Shown in pieces: positions 45,066 through 53,234 of a stretch of DNA of 64,000 nt. Below the pieces are notes generated by a model. The model had not been told where the DNA came from. It made no database searches and worked only from the letters and a program-made list of their open reading frames with translations. The translations under genes and the position numbers were made by a program. Position 1 is the stretch's first letter. Each line of letters starts with the position of its first letter. The stretch is from Faecalicatena sp. Marseille-Q4148 (lineage in GTDB: Bacteria > Bacillota > Clostridia > Lachnospirales > Lachnospiraceae), in assembly GCA_018228665.1 (NCBI GenBank), contig CP073692.1, positions 496,001 to 560,000 on the forward strand, written 5' to 3'.

Positions 45066-46406
45066 ATGAAATGTAAGAATTGTGGTGCCGCAATCCCGGA
45101 AGGTTATCTCTACTGCGAAAAATGCGGTCAGGAGGTACAGATTGTTCCGGACTACAATCCTTTGGATGACGTATTAACAGCTCAGGTGAAAGGGGCGCTT
45201 GAGGAAGAACCATCGAATCGTACAAGAAATAGAATACCGATTGAGAATCTGAAGAATTCTAATGGGATGATTTCATATACGATGAATATTCCTTTGCCAA
45301 ATGCAGAAGATCAGACAGAGCATCATCTGACAGAGAAACGCAGAGAAGAAAAAGAACGGCTCCGTCGGGATGAGCAGAGAAAAGAGAGAGCTGAGAGTAT
45401 CAGACAGTCTGAACTAAGAGAGCGGAAGCACCAGGAAGAACGTGCGAGGCGCAGGAGAGAGAATGAATTAAAACGTAAAAAGCAAAAAGCAAAGAAACGT
45501 ATGCGGATTTTGATTGGCATTGGAGTTGTTGTGATTCTCGGTGCACTTGGGTATTTTATTTATTTAAATACATACTATGGTCTTGTCAGAGGCGGAAATC
45601 GCTATCTTAATCAGAAAGATTATCGTCAGGCAGAAGAAAAGTTTCAGCAGGCAATGAAACAGGATGACGCGAAAGCGGATGCCTATAATGGTTTGGCGGA
45701 AGTCTATATTGCACAGAATGAACCGGATACAGCAGAAGATTATTATCTGAAAGCGATCAGTAAGTATCCTGGAAATGTAGAGCTGTACAGAGGATGTATT
45801 GAGTTTTATCAGCAGACAGATCAGCTTAGTAAAATTCCGGTGCTTTTGGATGAGTGTGAAGACGATGGGGTTTTAGACGATCTGAATATGTATGTTTCCA
45901 ATGAGCCGAAATTTAGTTTAGAGGAGAAGACCTATGACGAAGTGCAGGAACTTTCCCTGACATCTAAGGGGCAAAAGATTTATTATACAACGGATGGGAC
46001 AGAACCGACAACTGCGAGTGCGGTGTATGAAACTCCCATACAGATAGGGGAAGGAACTACAACAATCAGCGCTATTTCTGTGAATGACGAAGGAGTTCCA
46101 AGCATTGTAGTGTCGAAAACATATGTAGTAGAATATCCGGTTGCAGATGCGCCGGCAGTTTCGCCATCAACGGGATATTATGAACGCCAGATGCAGATAA
46201 CGATTCAGGTGCCAAGCGGTTATACAGCTTACTATACGATCAGCAGTGCGGATGGCGAAATTGAAACTCCAACGGCAGCATCAACAAAATACACCGGTCC
46301 GATTGATATGCCGGAAGGAAATCATATCTTTTGTGCAGTACTGGTGGACGGGAAAGGACGTCTCAGTGAGATAAAAAAGATGAATTACGAGCTTATTTTG
46401 CAGTAA
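45066..46406 (+). CDS. Zinc-ribbon, coiled-coil, TPR membrane protein with chitobiase-like C-terminal repeats
   Basis: A 446-aa protein with the following order. There is an N-terminal zinc ribbon (CKNCGAAIPEGYLYCEKCGQ, 3-22). A highly basic/acidic helical stretch (about 80-140, RREEKERLRRDEQRKERAE) follows, then one membrane helix (about 147-170, ILIGIGVVVILGALGYFIYL). Next are two to three TPR-like helices outside (GNRYLNQKDYRQAEEKFQQAM, DAYNGLAEVYIAQNEPDTAEDYYLKAI, about 178-250). Two beta-sandwich units of the Fn3-associated/CHB_HEX_C type end the protein (KIYYTTDGTEPTTASAVYETPI, about 300-325, and AYYTISSADGEIETPTAASTKYTGPI). Topology puts the zinc ribbon in the cytoplasm and the TPR/beta part outside. 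The function is unknown; a cell-surface or division-associated scaffold is possible. It starts with GGGGGATGG. Confidence 0.7.
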   Translation: MKCKNCGAAIPEGYLYCEKCGQEVQIVPDYNPLDDVLTAQVKGALEEEPSNRTRNRIPIENLKNSNGMISYTMNIPLPNAEDQTEHHLTEKRREEKERLRRDEQRKERAESIRQSELRERKHQEERARRRRENELKRKKQKAKKRMRILIGIGVVVILGALGYFIYLNTYYGLVRGGNRYLNQKDYRQAEEKFQQAMKQDDAKADAYNGLAEVYIAQNEPDTAEDYYLKAISKYPGNVELYRGCIEFYQQTDQLSKIPVLLDECEDDGVLDDLNMYVSNEPKFSLEEKTYDEVQELSLTSKGQKIYYTTDGTEPTTASAVYETPIQIGEGTTTISAISVNDEGVPSIVVSKTYVVEYPVADAPAVSPSTGYYERQMQITIQVPSGYTAYYTISSADGEIETPTAASTKYTGPIDMPEGNHIFCAVLVDGKGRLSEIKKMNYELILQ

Positions 46407-46512
46407 AATTATTGAAAAAAACGAAAAACACAAAACATGACAAAATTAGATTGATATTTTTTTAATTATGTTTTATTATAATAAGTAGAGTTAAGAATAG
46501 AGGAGGACTATG

Positions 46513-47400
46513 ATGTATAAAATACTGAAAGCCGAAACATTGGCAGATAAGATTTTTCTTATGGATGTAGAAGCGCCAAGAGTTGCAAAACATTGCGAGC
46601 CTGGCCAGTTCGTTATCGTAAAGATGGACGAAAAGGGAGAAAGAATCCCACTTACAATTTGTGATTATGACAGAGAAGCAGGAACTGTTACAATTGTGTT
46701 CCAGATTGTTGGAGCTTCTACTGAAAAAATGGCAAAATTACAGGCAGGAGACTCATTCAGAGACTTCACTGGTCCTTTAGGATGTGCATCTGAGTTTGTG
46801 CATGAAGATATGGAATCCTTAAGACAGAAAAAAATCCTGTTTGTTGCAGGTGGTGTTGGTGCCGCTCCGGTTTATCCACAGGTAAAATGGATGAAAGAGC
46901 ATGGCATCGCAGTAGATGTTATTGTTGGATCTAAGACAAAGGATATGTTAATCCTTGAAGATATGATGAAAGAGGTTGCAGGTAACCTTTATATTTGTAC
47001 AGATGATGGAACATATGGACATCATGGTATGGTAACAAGCATGATCGAAAAATTAGTTGAAGAAGGCAACAAGTATGATGTATGTGTTGCAATCGGACCG
47101 ATGATCATGATGAAATTCGTATGCCTGCTTACAAAGAAACTTGAGATTCCGACGATTGTAAGTATGAACCCGATTATGGTAGACGGAACAGGTATGTGTG
47201 GTGCATGTCGTCTTTCTGTTGGCGGAGAAATTAAATTTGCATGTGTAGACGGACCGGAGTTCGACGGACATCTTGTAAACTTTGACGAAGCTATGAAGAG
47301 ACAGCAGATTTATAAAACAGCAGAAGGAAGAGCAATGCTGAAATTACAGGAAGGTGATACACATCACGGCGGATGTGGTCATTGCGGAGGTGACGAGTAA
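46513..47400 (+). CDS. nfnA: NfnA-type FAD/NAD-binding subunit (sulfide/dihydroorotate dehydrogenase-like)
   Basis: A 295-aa FNR-like protein. The FAD site is RIPLTICDYD (about 46-55), the NAD site LFVAGGVGAAPVYPQVKWM, and a [2Fe-2S] site is built from MCGACRLSVGG...KFACVDGP near residue 220. A His/Cys-rich tail, HHGGCGHCGG, ends the protein. With the next gene it forms NADH-dependent ferredoxin:NADP oxidoreductase, a flavin-bifurcating complex. Two ATGs occur (46510 and 46513); the second is spaced better from GAGGAGG (46500-46506). TATAAT at 46477-46482 is a probable -10, but no -35 lies at normal spacing. The stop overlaps the next start (TAATG). Confidence 0.88.
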   Translation: MYKILKAETLADKIFLMDVEAPRVAKHCEPGQFVIVKMDEKGERIPLTICDYDREAGTVTIVFQIVGASTEKMAKLQAGDSFRDFTGPLGCASEFVHEDMESLRQKKILFVAGGVGAAPVYPQVKWMKEHGIAVDVIVGSKTKDMLILEDMMKEVAGNLYICTDDGTYGHHGMVTSMIEKLVEEGNKYDVCVAIGPMIMMKFVCLLTKKLEIPTIVSMNPIMVDGTGMCGACRLSVGGEIKFACVDGPEFDGHLVNFDEAMKRQQIYKTAEGRAMLKLQEGDTHHGGCGHCGGDE

Positions 47401-48785
47401 TGGACGTATTAAAGAAAGTACCAGTAAGAGAACAGGATCCAAAGGTTCGTGCAACGAACTTTGATGAAGTTTGTCTTGGATATAACAAAGAAGAAGCTAT
47501 GGAAGAGGCAAGCAGATGTATTAACTGTAAAAATGCGAAATGTATTCAGGGTTGTCCTGTAGCAATTAACATTCCGGCATTTATTAATGAAGTAAAAGAA
47601 GGAAATATCGAAGAAGCATATAAAATTATCGGTAAATCTTCAGCACTTCCTGCAATCTGCGGACGTGTATGTCCTCAGGAATCACAGTGTGAAGGAAGAT
47701 GTATCCGTGGTATCAAAGGTGAGCCGATCTCTATCGGTAAACTTGAAAGATTTGTTGCTGACTACGCGTTAGAGCATGATATCAAACCGGAGAAAGCTGA
47801 GAAGACAAACGGTCATAAAGTTGCTGTGATCGGTTCCGGTCCGGCTGGTCTTACATGTGCCGGTGACCTTGCAAAATTAGGCTATGAAGTAACAGTATTT
47901 GAAGCGCTTCATGAGCTGGGCGGCGTTTTAGTATATGGTATTCCGGAATTCCGTTTACCGAAACTTGACGTTGTTGCAAAAGAAATTGAAAAAGTTAAAG
48001 AATTAGGCGTTACTTTCGAGACAAACGTTGTTATCGGTAAATCTACAACAATCGATCAGCTGATCGAAGAAGAAGGTTTCGAGGCAGTATTTATTGGCTC
48101 AGGAGCTGGTCTTCCGAAATTCATGGGTATTCCGGGAGAAAATGCAAACGGCGTATTCTCTGCAAATGAGTACCTGACAAGAAGTAACTTAATGAAAGCA
48201 TTTGATGATTCTTATGATACTCCGATCGCAGCAGGAACAAAAGTTGCTGTTGTTGGTGGCGGTAACGTAGCTATGGATGCTGCAAGAACAGCGCTTCGTC
48301 TTGGAGCAGAAGTTCATGTTGTATATCGTCGTAGTGAAGAAGAGCTTCCGGCCAGAGTGGAAGAAGTTCATCATGCAAAAGAAGAAGGAATTATCTTTGA
48401 TCTTCTTACAAATCCAAAAGAAATCCTTGTGGATGAGAATGGTAATGTAAGTGGTATGAAAGTTGTTAAGATGGAACTCGGCGAGCCGGATGCATCCGGA
48501 AGAAGACGTCCGGTAGAAGTTGACGGTTCTGAGTTTGTGATTGATGTAGATACAGTTATCATGTCTCTTGGAACATCACCAAACCCATTAATTTCTTCTA
48601 CAACAGAAGGTTTGGAAGTAAATAAATGGAAATGTATCGTAGCAGAAGAAGAAACTGGTAAGACAACAAAAGAAGGCGTTTATGCCGGTGGAGATGCTGT
48701 TACAGGTGCTGCAACAGTTATCCTTGCTATGGGTGCTGGTAAGGCAGGAGCAAAAGGTATTCACGAATATCTTTCCAACAAATAG
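47400..48785 (+). CDS. nfnB: NfnB / NADPH-dependent glutamate synthase-like (GltA) subunit
   Basis: A 461-aa flavoprotein of the glutamate-synthase small-subunit family. N-terminal cysteines for two [4Fe-4S] clusters are CINCKNAKCIQGCPV (about 38-52) and CGRVCPQESQCEGRC. The FAD fold is AVIGSGPAGLTCAGDLA (about 143-159), the NADPH fold VAVVGGGNVAMDAARTA, and the end is YAGGDAVTGAATVILAMGAGKAGA. Family members are often labelled gltA, but the tight coupling to an NfnA-like gene (overlap at base 47400) supports Nfn function. No large GltB-type subunit is present. Confidence 0.9.
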   Translation: MDVLKKVPVREQDPKVRATNFDEVCLGYNKEEAMEEASRCINCKNAKCIQGCPVAINIPAFINEVKEGNIEEAYKIIGKSSALPAICGRVCPQESQCEGRCIRGIKGEPISIGKLERFVADYALEHDIKPEKAEKTNGHKVAVIGSGPAGLTCAGDLAKLGYEVTVFEALHELGGVLVYGIPEFRLPKLDVVAKEIEKVKELGVTFETNVVIGKSTTIDQLIEEEGFEAVFIGSGAGLPKFMGIPGENANGVFSANEYLTRSNLMKAFDDSYDTPIAAGTKVAVVGGGNVAMDAARTALRLGAEVHVVYRRSEEELPARVEEVHHAKEEGIIFDLLTNPKEILVDENGNVSGMKVVKMELGEPDASGRRRPVEVDGSEFVIDVDTVIMSLGTSPNPLISSTTEGLEVNKWKCIVAEEETGKTTKEGVYAGGDAVTGAATVILAMGAGKAGAKGIHEYLSNK

Positions 48786-48816
48786 TCAGATATTAAATAT
48801 GGATAAATAGAATTGG

Positions 48817-48848
48817 GGCAGGATTTTGATAAATCCTGCCCTGTCTTT
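48817..48848 (+). terminator. Terminator of nfnAB
   Basis: GGGCAGGATTT and AAATCCTGCCC form an 11-bp stem with a TGAT loop, followed by TGTCTTT. Confidence 0.8.
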
Positions 48849-48888
48849 ATATCTATTGAAATATACTTCTGGGATAAGTCGGAGAATC

Positions 48889-49299
48889 TTATTTCTTTAT
48901 ATATTGTATCTTGTTGTTATAACGCAATAATTCTTTTATAAAAGCGTCTTTTTCGCGAACAGACACCATTACGTTTCCGCCTTCGTACATAATATATAGT
49001 CTGTCAAGAGAAGCAGCGGTTGACATCATCGGATTTCGGCTTTCTGCTATAAGAGAGATATCACGATAAGGAATGGACTGGCTGGATAGTCCAAAAACAA
49101 TCTGAAGTGTAGAATTTCGCAGTTCGACATAATTATTTATAATTGTCGGCACGAATAACACATCAAACATAATACAGGCTATCGCGCCTCCCAGAATTCC
49201 CCAAAAGGTCTGTTTTGAAAAAATAACCCAGATACAAATAGCATTTCCTGAAAGTAAAAATATGTACCACCAGGCTGCAATCTTTCCTTTAAATCTCAT
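48889..49299 (-). CDS. Small membrane protein with bacterial PH-like domain
   Basis: A 136-aa protein with two adjacent hydrophobic segments (about 7-50, AAWWYIFLLSGNAICIWVIF and GILGGAIACIMFDVLFVPTI). They are followed by a short PH-type beta domain (NYVELRNSTLQIVFGLSSQSIPYRDISLIAESRNPMMSTAASLDRLYIMYEGG, then a C-terminal helix EKDAFIKELL). This layout is seen in bacterial short PH/DUF1200 proteins of unknown function. ATG 49299 is chosen over an upstream in-frame ATG (49362) because AAAGGAG lies directly upstream and the promoter overlaps the longer start. Confidence 0.65.
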   Translation of the reverse strand: MRFKGKIAAWWYIFLLSGNAICIWVIFSKQTFWGILGGAIACIMFDVLFVPTIINNYVELRNSTLQIVFGLSSQSIPYRDISLIAESRNPMMSTAASLDRLYIMYEGGNVMVSVREKDAFIKELLRYNNKIQYIKK

Positions 49300-49333
49300 A
49301 TGTAAGTCTCCTTTATAAAACGATCTAAACAAT

Positions 49334-49362
49334 ATATTACACTCTTTTGAAAATGAGGTCAA
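49334..49362 (-). promoter_or_regulatory. Promoter of the PH-domain gene
   Basis: Minus strand TTGACC (49362-49357), 17 nt, TAATAT (49339-49334). Confidence 0.6.
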
Positions 49363-49377
49363 TAAAACACTTTCCCA

Positions 49378-49406
49378 TTGCGTGAAAAGTTTGTCTATGG
49401 TAATAT
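49378..49406 (+). promoter_or_regulatory. Predicted promoter of the alkD-aac pair
   Basis: TTGCGT (49378-49383), 17 nt, TAATAT (49401-49406), 31 bp before the ATG at 49437. It is divergent from the PH-domain promoter. Confidence 0.45.
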
Positions 49407-49436
49407 AGTAACAGTCGAAGGAAAGGAAAATATGTT

Positions 49437-50120
49437 ATGACAGAGGCAATTCGAGAAGAACTTCACGCATTTGCGGATGAAGCTTATCGAGCGTTTAATC
49501 GTTCACTTGTTCCGGGAGAGATTTTACCTATGATCGGAGTGAGGATTCCAATACTGCGTGCATTTGCGAAAAGACTTTCAAAGGAATCTTTCTATTCTTA
49601 TCTGGAAGCGACACCGGAGTATTATGAAGAACTGCTGCTGCAGGGAATGATCATCGGATATGCGCAAATGAGTAAGGAAGAACGATGCAGATGGCTTGAT
49701 AAGTTTGTGCCGAAGATTGATAATTGGGCAGTTTGTGACAGTTGCTGTTCCACTTACCGTTTCATGGCGGAGGATCAGGAATTCTGGTATCAATATCTGT
49801 GCAAATATGTCTCCGGTGATCAGGAATATGAGATTCGTTTTGCGGTAGTTTCGTTTCTCAATTATTTTGTGAATGAAAGATATATCGATCATCTGTTTGA
49901 ACATTTTTCAGCACTTCACAAAGAAGCGTATTATGTAAAAATGGCAGTAGCATGGGCAGTTTCTGTCTGCTATGTAAAGTTCCCGGAGAAGACAGAACGT
50001 TTTTTAAAGGAAGAAACGCTGGATGTTTTTACCCACAATAAAGCGCTTCAGAAAATTAGGGAATCCTATCGGGTTACCAGGGAAGATAAAGAAAGGTTAA
50101 AAGGATTAAAGAGGAAATAA
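49437..50120 (+). CDS. DNA alkylation repair protein, AlkD family
   Basis: A 227-aa all-helical HEAT-like protein. AlkD features are VRIPILRAFAKRL near residue 26-38, DKFVPKIDNWAVCDSCC (the Asp/Trp region of the base-sensing cleft, about 88-104), EYEIRFAVVSFLNYFV and YVKMAVAWAVSVCYVKFP. AlkD enzymes excise N3- and N7-alkyl purines. Clostridial relatives are often annotated only as DNA alkylation repair proteins, and the exact activity is unproven. It starts at ATG 49437 after GGAAAGGAA. The acetyltransferase gene begins 2 bp after its stop. Confidence 0.85.
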   Translation: MTEAIREELHAFADEAYRAFNRSLVPGEILPMIGVRIPILRAFAKRLSKESFYSYLEATPEYYEELLLQGMIIGYAQMSKEERCRWLDKFVPKIDNWAVCDSCCSTYRFMAEDQEFWYQYLCKYVSGDQEYEIRFAVVSFLNYFVNERYIDHLFEHFSALHKEAYYVKMAVAWAVSVCYVKFPEKTERFLKEETLDVFTHNKALQKIRESYRVTREDKERLKGLKRK

Positions 50121-50122
50121 AA

Positions 50123-50557
50123 ATGGTAAAACAAGCAGAATTAAGTGACCTATATGATATAGCAGAGTTGGCATTTGAGTTATGGCCGGAACACACAATT
50201 GATGAGTTGAAAGATGAGATGGAAGAGTATATTTCCAAAAAGAGTTGTGTGATTTTTCTGAATTGGGATGGAGATATTCCGAATGGGTTTGCGCAGTGCA
50301 GTCTCCGCACAGATTATGTGGAAGGAACAGAGACTTCGCCGGTTGGCTATCTGGAAGGAATTTTTGTGCGGGAAGAAAGACGTAATGAAGGGATAGGAAC
50401 AGAACTTCTGGAGGCGTGCGAAAGATGGGCTAGAAACTGTGGATGTACAGAATTTGCCAGTGATTGCGAACTGAGCAATGCGGATGGTTTTTCATTTCAT
50501 GTCAGATCCGGATTTTCAGCTGTAAACAGGATCATCTGTTTTACCAAGCAATTATAA
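50123..50557 (+). CDS. GNAT acetyltransferase resembling aminoglycoside 6'-N-acetyltransferases
   Basis: A 144-aa GNAT protein. Its pattern LRTDYVEGTETSPVGYLEGIFV, then RRNEGIGTELLEACERWARNCGCTEFASDCELSNAD and GFSAVNRIICFTK, follows that of AAC(6') enzymes of the Ic/Iz group, which read LRxDYVxGxxSSPVxxLEGI, QGCxELASDxxxxN and GFxExxRxVxFxK. The acetyl-CoA site is RRNEGIG (about residues 91-97). This would acetylate the 6'-amino group of aminoglycosides, but substrate identity in a gut anaerobe, normally insensitive to these drugs, is uncertain. It is co-transcribed with alkD, and an IS1182 element begins 13 bp downstream. Confidence 0.75.
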   Translation: MVKQAELSDLYDIAELAFELWPEHTIDELKDEMEEYISKKSCVIFLNWDGDIPNGFAQCSLRTDYVEGTETSPVGYLEGIFVREERRNEGIGTELLEACERWARNCGCTEFASDCELSNADGFSFHVRSGFSAVNRIICFTKQL

Positions 50558-50569
50558 ATGTAGTAAGAG

Positions 50570-50581
50570 AGGGGCTGTCGG
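50570..50581. repeat. IS1182-type left terminal inverted repeat
   Basis: AGGGGCTGTCGG, exactly complementary to 52631-52642. Confidence 0.88.
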
Positions 50582-50598
50582 GAAATGATAGTTCCAAA

Positions 50599-50638
50599 CA
50601 GGGGCAGATTTGACTTGTATGAGTCAAACCTGCCCCTG
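50599..50638 (+). terminator. Subterminal hairpin at the IS1182 left end
   Basis: A 17-bp stem with one mismatch: CAGGGGCAGATTTGACT (50599-50615) against AGTCAAACCTGCCCCTG (50622-50638), 6-nt loop, then AAACTTTT. It probably terminates transcription entering from aac. Confidence 0.75.
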
Positions 50639-50713
50639 AAACTTTTCCATAAAAAGAGAAAAAGATGGCTAACGACAACCATCATTTTCTCCGTTCCATG
50701 TTATAATGGAACT

Positions 50714-52468
50714 ATGCTAAACAAAGACTATTATAACGATTTTTTTGAATTAGGGCAACAGAAAATTAACTTCAGTTTCTTCGAATTGTGTTTACCAGAC
50801 GACGATCCAGTCTATACCCTGAAAAAAGTGATGGAGGAGTTAGATTTTTCTGGCTTATTAGCCAATTGTTCTGATAAGGGAAGAACCGGGTACAACCCAA
50901 TCATGATGTATGCTGTAGTTACTTACGCAAACATGCGTGGGATAAGAGCTGTTGACCGTATTGTAGAATTATGTGAAAGAGATCTCGCCTTTATCTGGCT
51001 TACGAAAGGTCAGAAGCCGAAACGGGATGCTTTTTATGACTTCAAGAATAAGAAACTGACCGCTGATGTACTGGATGAGCTGAATTATCAGTTTCTTCGT
51101 CGCCTGCAAAAAGAAGGATTCATCACACTAAAAAATCTTTTTATTGACGGTACAAAAATAGAAGCCAATGCGAACCGTTATACGTTTGTCTGGAGAGGAA
51201 CAATCAATTATCATCTTGCAGGACTACTGGATACTATTGATTTATTGTATCAAAAGTATAACGTTTTGATTGATGAAAATGAGTATGGCATCAAATATGA
51301 CATTCCCCATGCACATATATTCGTGATCGAAGGAATGGAGAAAGTACGGGATGTCATTGAAAAGAACCGAAAAAGAAAACTGACAAAACATAAAAAGTTA
51401 TCCAATAATACAATCATAGAGATTGACAATTGTTCTCCGTTGGAGATACTGAAGCTCCAAAAAAATCTGATACAGATAGCAGAACAGGAACAGATTACAT
51501 TTGTTTATGGAAAAGGAAAAAGAAAATCGGAAATCCAGCAGCTTTACGAAGAATTGGAAGCCTGTGGTGAACGTCTTATGGGATATAAAGAGTGTTTTGA
51601 GATCATGGGAACAGACAGAAACAGTTATTCCAAAACAGATCTGGAAGCTACTTTTATGCGGATGAAAGAGGATCATATGCTGAACGGGCAATTAAAAGCG
51701 GCATATAATGTTCAGATTGCAGTAGAGAATTATTTCATTGTCCAGACTTATGTCAGCAATGATCGGACAGATTATAATACGTTGATTCCGGTTTTGGAAA
51801 AACATCAAAAAGCATTTGGGGATATTCTTGAGGAAGTGACAGCAGATAGCGGGTATTGCAGCGAAAGAAACCTACTGTACTTAAAAGAACATAAAATCTC
51901 CAGCTATATCAAGCTGCAGGATCATGAAAAACGGAAAACACGTGCGTATACAGAAGAAATCGGAAAATATTACAACATGAAAACGCAGATATTTGAAGAT
52001 GAGTTGTATTATATTTGCCATGACGGAAGAGAATTGCATCATATCCGAACAGAAACAAAAGCACAGACTGGTTATACACAAACCTTTGAAGTGTATGGAT
52101 GTGCAGACTGCAGTGGTTGTGAACATAAAGCAAAATGTCTCTATAAATATGATGCCGAAAAAGATAGAGAGAAAAATAAAGTGATGAAGATCAACGAACA
52201 ATGGGAAGCTTTGAAAGAAGAATCCCATAAAAACATCCAGAGTGAGAAAGGGATCTTAAATCGTCAGATTCGTTCCATCCAGACAGAGGGACATTTTGGA
52301 GACATTAAAGAAAATGACAGTTTCCGCCGATTCAATTACCGGACATCCGAAAAAGTATATAAAGAATTCATGCTGTATGCGATTGGAAGAAATATAAATA
52401 AATACCATCGTTTTCTTCATGAAAAAATCCAAAAATTTGAGAAAAAAATCGAAGAAACAGTTGCTTAG
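50714..52468 (+). CDS. IS1182-family transposase
   Basis: A 584-aa intact transposase. The N-terminal domain reads LPDDDPVYTLKKVMEELDFSGLL and GYNPIMMYAVVTYANMRGIRAVDRIVELCERDLAFIWLT. The DDE core includes LFIDGTKIEANANRYTFVWRG (first Asp), VTADSGYCSERNLLYL (second Asp), then a cysteine cluster CADCSGCEHKAKC and IQTEGHFGDIKEND with the late Glu. This is the domain order of IS1182/DUF772 proteins. ATG 50714 gives the family start. It sits only 7 bp after a TATAAT (50702-50707), inside the inverted repeat GTTCCAT-N6-ATGGAAC (50693-50712), so the mRNA may be almost leaderless. Confidence 0.9.
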   Translation: MLNKDYYNDFFELGQQKINFSFFELCLPDDDPVYTLKKVMEELDFSGLLANCSDKGRTGYNPIMMYAVVTYANMRGIRAVDRIVELCERDLAFIWLTKGQKPKRDAFYDFKNKKLTADVLDELNYQFLRRLQKEGFITLKNLFIDGTKIEANANRYTFVWRGTINYHLAGLLDTIDLLYQKYNVLIDENEYGIKYDIPHAHIFVIEGMEKVRDVIEKNRKRKLTKHKKLSNNTIIEIDNCSPLEILKLQKNLIQIAEQEQITFVYGKGKRKSEIQQLYEELEACGERLMGYKECFEIMGTDRNSYSKTDLEATFMRMKEDHMLNGQLKAAYNVQIAVENYFIVQTYVSNDRTDYNTLIPVLEKHQKAFGDILEEVTADSGYCSERNLLYLKEHKISSYIKLQDHEKRKTRAYTEEIGKYYNMKTQIFEDELYYICHDGRELHHIRTETKAQTGYTQTFEVYGCADCSGCEHKAKCLYKYDAEKDREKNKVMKINEQWEALKEESHKNIQSEKGILNRQIRSIQTEGHFGDIKENDSFRRFNYRTSEKVYKEFMLYAIGRNINKYHRFLHEKIQKFEKKIEETVA

Positions 52469-52534
52469 AAAATGTGTACGTTTAAATATGCAGGTTGAGG
52501 GGTTTTTGTGCCCAAAAATACATACGAAAAAGAC

Positions 52535-52601
52535 AAAATACGAATCTCTCATAGAAGATCAGGTGCGAAAAACACTGATTTCTAAAGGAGATTCGTATTT
52601 T
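52535..52601 (+). terminator. Subterminal hairpin at the IS1182 right end
   Basis: AAAATACGAATCTC (52535-52548) and GAGATTCGTATTTT (52588-52601) are perfect 14-bp complements, with an inner AGAA/TTCT and ATCAG/CTGAT extension. It likely ends transposase transcripts in either direction. Confidence 0.75.
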
Positions 52602-52630
52602 GAGATTTAGAGCCTAAAAATCGGTATTAA

Positions 52631-52642
52631 CCGACAGCCCCT
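52631..52642. repeat. IS1182-type right terminal inverted repeat
   Basis: CCGACAGCCCCT, exactly complementary to 50570-50581. Confidence 0.88.
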
Positions 52643-52687
52643 TTTTCTGTTGAATAATAAAACAGAGGAAAGAAGGAGAAAAAGTTA

Positions 52688-53167
52688 ATGAAGATTACCG
52701 TGATTACTGTTGGAAAACTAAAAGAAAAATATTTAAAAGATGCAATTGCAGAATACAGCAAACGGCTGAGCAAATATTGTAAGTTGGAAATCGTGGAAGT
52801 GGCAGATGAGAAGACGCCGGATCAGGCCAGTGAAGTGGTAGAGAATCACATTCGGGATAAGGAAGGAGAGCGTATTTTAAAATATATAAAAGAAGATGCA
52901 TTTGTTATTACGCTTGAGATCGGAGGGCAATTACTTTCTTCAGAGGAATTTGCCGGGAAGATAGAAAAACTAGGTATACAGGGGATCAGTCATATTTGTT
53001 TTGTAATCGGAGGTTCCATCGGACTTGGGCAGGAAGTGCTGAAACGATCAGATTATGCGTTGAGTTTTTCAAAGATGACGTTTCCGCATCAGCTGATGCG
53101 TGTCATTTTGCTGGAACAGATTTATCGAAGTTACCGTATCATTAACGGGGAACCATATCATAAATAA
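52688..53167 (+). CDS. rlmH: 23S rRNA (pseudouridine1915-N3)-methyltransferase
   Basis: A 159-aa SPOUT methyltransferase. It opens with [23 protein letters not shown], the SAM knot contains [16 protein letters not shown] (about 104-119), and the conserved C-terminus is [30 protein letters not shown]. It methylates pseudouridine 1915 in helix 69 of 23S rRNA. GAAGGAG precedes the ATG. The IS1182 element ends only 45 bp upstream, so the native promoter may have been displaced. Confidence 0.96.
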   Translation: MKITVITVGKLKEKYLKDAIAEYSKRLSKYCKLEIVEVADEKTPDQASEVVENHIRDKEGERILKYIKEDAFVITLEIGGQLLSSEEFAGKIEKLGIQGISHICFVIGGSIGLGQEVLKRSDYALSFSKMTFPHQLMRVILLEQIYRSYRIINGEPYHK

Positions 53168-53196
53168 TTGACAAATATGCCAGCGAATGATATAAT
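53168..53196 (+). promoter_or_regulatory. Consensus promoter of the FUSC gene
   Basis: TTGACA (53168-53173) overlaps the end of rlmH; 17 nt, then TATAAT (53191-53196). Confidence 0.8.
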
Positions 53197-53234
53197 GCCT
53201 CCCCGATAAGTTTAGAAACAAGGGAGGAACATGA

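Larger units (their letters stand above)
50570..52642 (+). mobile_element. Insertion sequence, IS1182 family
   Basis: A 2,073-bp element bounded by a 12-bp perfect terminal inverted repeat: AGGGGCTGTCGG (50570-50581) and CCGACAGCCCCT (52631-52642). It carries one intact transposase. Strong hairpins sit just inside both ends (50599-50638 and 52535-52601). No clear direct target repeat is visible in the flanks. The element separates the AAC(6')-like gene from rlmH. Confidence 0.9.

Noticed and set aside
46451..46482. TTGATA/TATAAT promoter of nfnAB
   Set aside because: The spacer is 20 nt, too long for a confident call; only the -10 is mentioned with the gene.
50570..52642. Direct target repeat flanking the IS1182 element
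   Set aside because: The bases on either side (AGTAAGAG and TTTCTGTT) do not match as a direct duplication.
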